Shown here: piece after piece, positions 62,224-64,000 of the stretch
How positions within the stretch are numbered: the first letter of the stretch is position 1
Layout: every line of letters starts with the position of its first letter
Virus record (IMG/VR): IMGVR_UViG_3300030331_005816
Span: 1 to 64,000 of that record
DNA from: a virus
Length of the DNA: 64,000 nucleotides
Direction: 5' to 3' (one strand)
Program-made: the position numbers and the translations under genes
The notes under the pieces: generated by a model
The model's database searches: none
What the model was told of the DNA's origin: nothing
The model's input: the letters and a program-made list of their open reading frames with translations, nothing else

Positions 62224-63051
62224 ATGCCAACTCTTGAAAATATATTATTAAAAATTGACGAGCAAGATAGCACACATATAGACAAAATTATTGATTTTAC
62301 TGATGAAAACAAACTAGAAGTAGAAGATTTAACCAAAATAGTCTCCTCTGGTGATAATACACAATTATTATTAGGAACATCAATTGAAACTGACGGGCAA
62401 GTTATAGATACTGACTCATTTGTGAGTTCACTTTACAATTCTGGTCTAATTGGCCAACAATTTACCGGTGACGGCGGTATAAGTGAGGAACAATATGCAA
62501 TTTACTCAAGCACTTTAAATAATAGTATTGGGCTTGTCTTAGTTTTAATGGAGCAGTCCCGTAAACTTAGCAGCGGTTACACAACCACTGAATTGGTCCC
62601 TGTGTTTGCACACACAGCTAACGATGCATTAAATGATCCATCTTTTAATGCAACATTTGATTTTGGCGAGCAGAGTGAAGACACATCATTGCCTACCAAT
62701 TATATATCTTATGAGCCGTATGGAAGTGAAGCTTACAATAATTCTGAATATCTTGCACTTAGAGGTAAGTTTGGATATGAAGAATTAACAACAAGCAATG
62801 TTGTTCTGGCCCCTTTTAATGAGGCATATGCTAGAATGACACAAGATGTTGACAAACTTGCTTTGGACATAGCATCTGGAATCCTAACATCAAAAGACAT
62901 CATAAAAACAACTAATAAGTTAGAATTAACAGATAATCTGTTGCAGGAAATAACTCAAGATGAAGTTTCAAGCACAAGAGCAAGCCTAGAATCATCGAGT
63001 CCAAATACATCAGCAACTACTGTTTCCGTCCCAACCGGAGTATCATATTAA
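62224..63051 (+). CDS. Virion-associated hypothetical protein
   Basis: A 275-residue protein. It is acidic, with beta-like stretches near the middle (TELVPVFAHTANDALNDPSFNATFDFG) and a helix-rich C-terminal part (RMTQDVDKLALDIASGIL), and ends in a Ser/Thr-rich tail. It starts three bases after the upstream stop and its TAA forms a TAATG with the next start. No family recognised; context is structural. Confidence 0.55.
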   Translation: MPTLENILLKIDEQDSTHIDKIIDFTDENKLEVEDLTKIVSSGDNTQLLLGTSIETDGQVIDTDSFVSSLYNSGLIGQQFTGDGGISEEQYAIYSSTLNNSIGLVLVLMEQSRKLSSGYTTTELVPVFAHTANDALNDPSFNATFDFGEQSEDTSLPTNYISYEPYGSEAYNNSEYLALRGKFGYEELTTSNVVLAPFNEAYARMTQDVDKLALDIASGILTSKDIIKTTNKLELTDNLLQEITQDEVSSTRASLESSSPNTSATTVSVPTGVSY

Positions 63052-64000
63052 TGAGTGTCGATTTAGAACAAATTCAAATTTATATTGACTCAATATCACA
63101 ATATCCAACACAAGAATATGGTGGTAAATTTACTAGTCTAGTTGATGTCAATTTATTTTCCGGCTCTAATGATCTGTTTAGAAACTCAGTTGGTGGATAT
63201 TTTTTTAATTCTATAGATGATGCACAACAATTAAAAGTACCACCAAATTTTAAAAAATTTCTATACTTTGATAATATTAATCCACAAATATATTCTATTA
63301 ATTCTTACAAGGGCGAAAGAATCAACAGTAATATTGAGTTTGTCCAATCTGGCATGGATCGCAGCGAATCTAGCTCTGGTGCTAGCTTAATACAAAACAA
63401 GGGTGTTGCAAGTCAAGATACAATATTACCTTCCGTAAAATTTGTTTGTCAAGTTGAGGGCGATCCTAGAAATGAATTTTTGCAAGATCCCGTTGTTGGA
63501 AATAAATATTGGGAAAAATTATTCACTGGTGGTCAATTTAACGGCCAGAATATTGAACCAATATACTCAACTGAGTCATTTGATTCACACTATACAACGA
63601 TTAACATGCCGTATGATAAAATTGATTTTAAAACTTTAAAAAATGGCTCAGCAGTTGATAGATATACACAAGTTTCATATGAATATAATACTTATAATCA
63701 ATTATATCAAGACTTTGTCAGATCACTAAGCTCTGAAAAGCAAAATATAAATTGGTATTTATTAAACATGTATTCATTAAACTTTTCAATTGATGTCCAC
63801 ACTAAATCACACTATGGATTTTCCTCAACAGAAGAACCAATAAAACTTTTTAATGAAAATACTGAACAATATTTACTCAATGTCAGAGAAAATATTTTAA
63901 ATTCAGGGCCGACACAATCTTCTGAGTTTGAAAAAAGGCAAACAAATCTAATATTCAACAGTAACTCAATCCGTGAATTATTAAAGCCAGATACACCTGC
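63051..64000 (+). CDS. Virion protein, 3'-truncated by window end
   Basis: An open frame begins at ATG 63051 in a TAATG junction with the upstream gene and continues without stop to the last base, about 316 codons. It starts SVDLEQIQIYIDSISQYPTQ and has beta-rich sequence with many aromatic residues (QIYSINSYKGERINS, then LYQDFVRSLSSEKQ). A short reading frame at 63442-63639 lies out of frame inside it. Position suggests another virion structural component; the family is not recognised. Confidence 0.65.
   Translation, partial: MSVDLEQIQIYIDSISQYPTQEYGGKFTSLVDVNLFSGSNDLFRNSVGGYFFNSIDDAQQLKVPPNFKKFLYFDNINPQIYSINSYKGERINSNIEFVQSGMDRSESSSGASLIQNKGVASQDTILPSVKFVCQVEGDPRNEFLQDPVVGNKYWEKLFTGGQFNGQNIEPIYSTESFDSHYTTINMPYDKIDFKTLKNGSAVDRYTQVSYEYNTYNQLYQDFVRSLSSEKQNINWYLLNMYSLNFSIDVHTKSHYGFSSTEEPIKLFNENTEQYLLNVRENILNSGPTQSSEFEKRQTNLIFNSNSIRELLKPDTP

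Noticed and set aside
63442-63639. 65-codon plus-strand frame near the right end
   Set aside because: It is out of frame inside the larger frame that starts at 63051 in a TAATG junction and runs off the window; it has no ribosome-binding site.
1-64000. CRISPR array, insertion sequence or attachment site
   Set aside because: No regularly spaced direct repeats, transposase gene or integrase was seen; the only clear short repeats are the coding repeats at 56264-56350 and the two operators at 6734-6766.

Overview
The window is a single-strand-coded stretch of a large, AT-rich tailed-phage genome. Every gene I can support lies on the + strand, genes are packed with ATGA, TAATG or TAGTG start/stop overlaps, and the set of functions is viral: a T4 gp55-like late sigma factor, T4 gp25- and gp6-like baseplate wedge proteins, a tail M15 peptidase, several giant virion proteins, PIN-PhoH, an HNH nuclease, a RecB-type nuclease, two tRNAs and a tmRNA. 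Protein styles (small acidic or basic proteins, PhoH neighbours, many cassette glycosyltransferases) resemble large marine T4-like myoviruses. The host is not identifiable; the one-piece tmRNA with encoded CCA argues against direct capture from an alphaproteobacterium or cyanobacterium, which carry permuted two-piece tmRNAs.

Layout. 1-6.7 kb: small proteins, a staphylococcal-type nuclease, an HExxH metallopeptidase, a 690-aa fusion of a ligase-like nucleotidyltransferase with a HIGH-type nucleotidyltransferase, and an acidic protein. 6.7-8.3 kb: a sigma70-like promoter with two tandem palindromic operators, a Fis-like HTH protein, a thioredoxin-fold lipoprotein, a small protein and the tmRNA, apparently one transcription unit. 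8.3-14.5 kb: small proteins, a nucleotidyltransferase, HNH nuclease, tRNA-Asn, a 12-residue peptide with six cysteines followed by hairpins and a terminator, tRNA-Thr, PIN-PhoH, an ALF-like zincin and a PD-(D/E)XK nuclease. 14.5-30.2 kb: a continuous glycan cassette of about 18 genes (glycosyltransferases of several folds, UDP-GlcNAc 2-epimerase, GNAT, short DegT aminotransferase, HAD phosphatase, PfkB kinase, a nucleotidyltransferase-RpiB fusion, split transketolase, WavE-like protein, sulfotransferase, small GDPD-like enzyme, SDR dehydratase). 30.2-31.9 kb: small proteins and the late sigma factor. 31.9-64 kb: virion module (M15 peptidase, 2159-aa protein, gp25, gp6, 543-aa protein, 3895-aa LamG-containing protein, further structural proteins), running off the right end inside an open gene.

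How it fits together. The cassette can plausibly make an unusual activated sugar (transketolase, aldose-ketose isomerase, kinase, phosphatase, nucleotidyltransferase) and transfer and decorate it; the acceptor (virion protein, host surface glycan or DNA) cannot be read from sequence. The tmRNA and tRNAs support translation late in infection. A genome-scale signal stands out: reading the whole window I found no CCAGG or CCTGG, although CCCGG/CCGGG occurs dozens of times, which looks like evasion of a CCWGG-specific (EcoRII/Dcm-type) host system.
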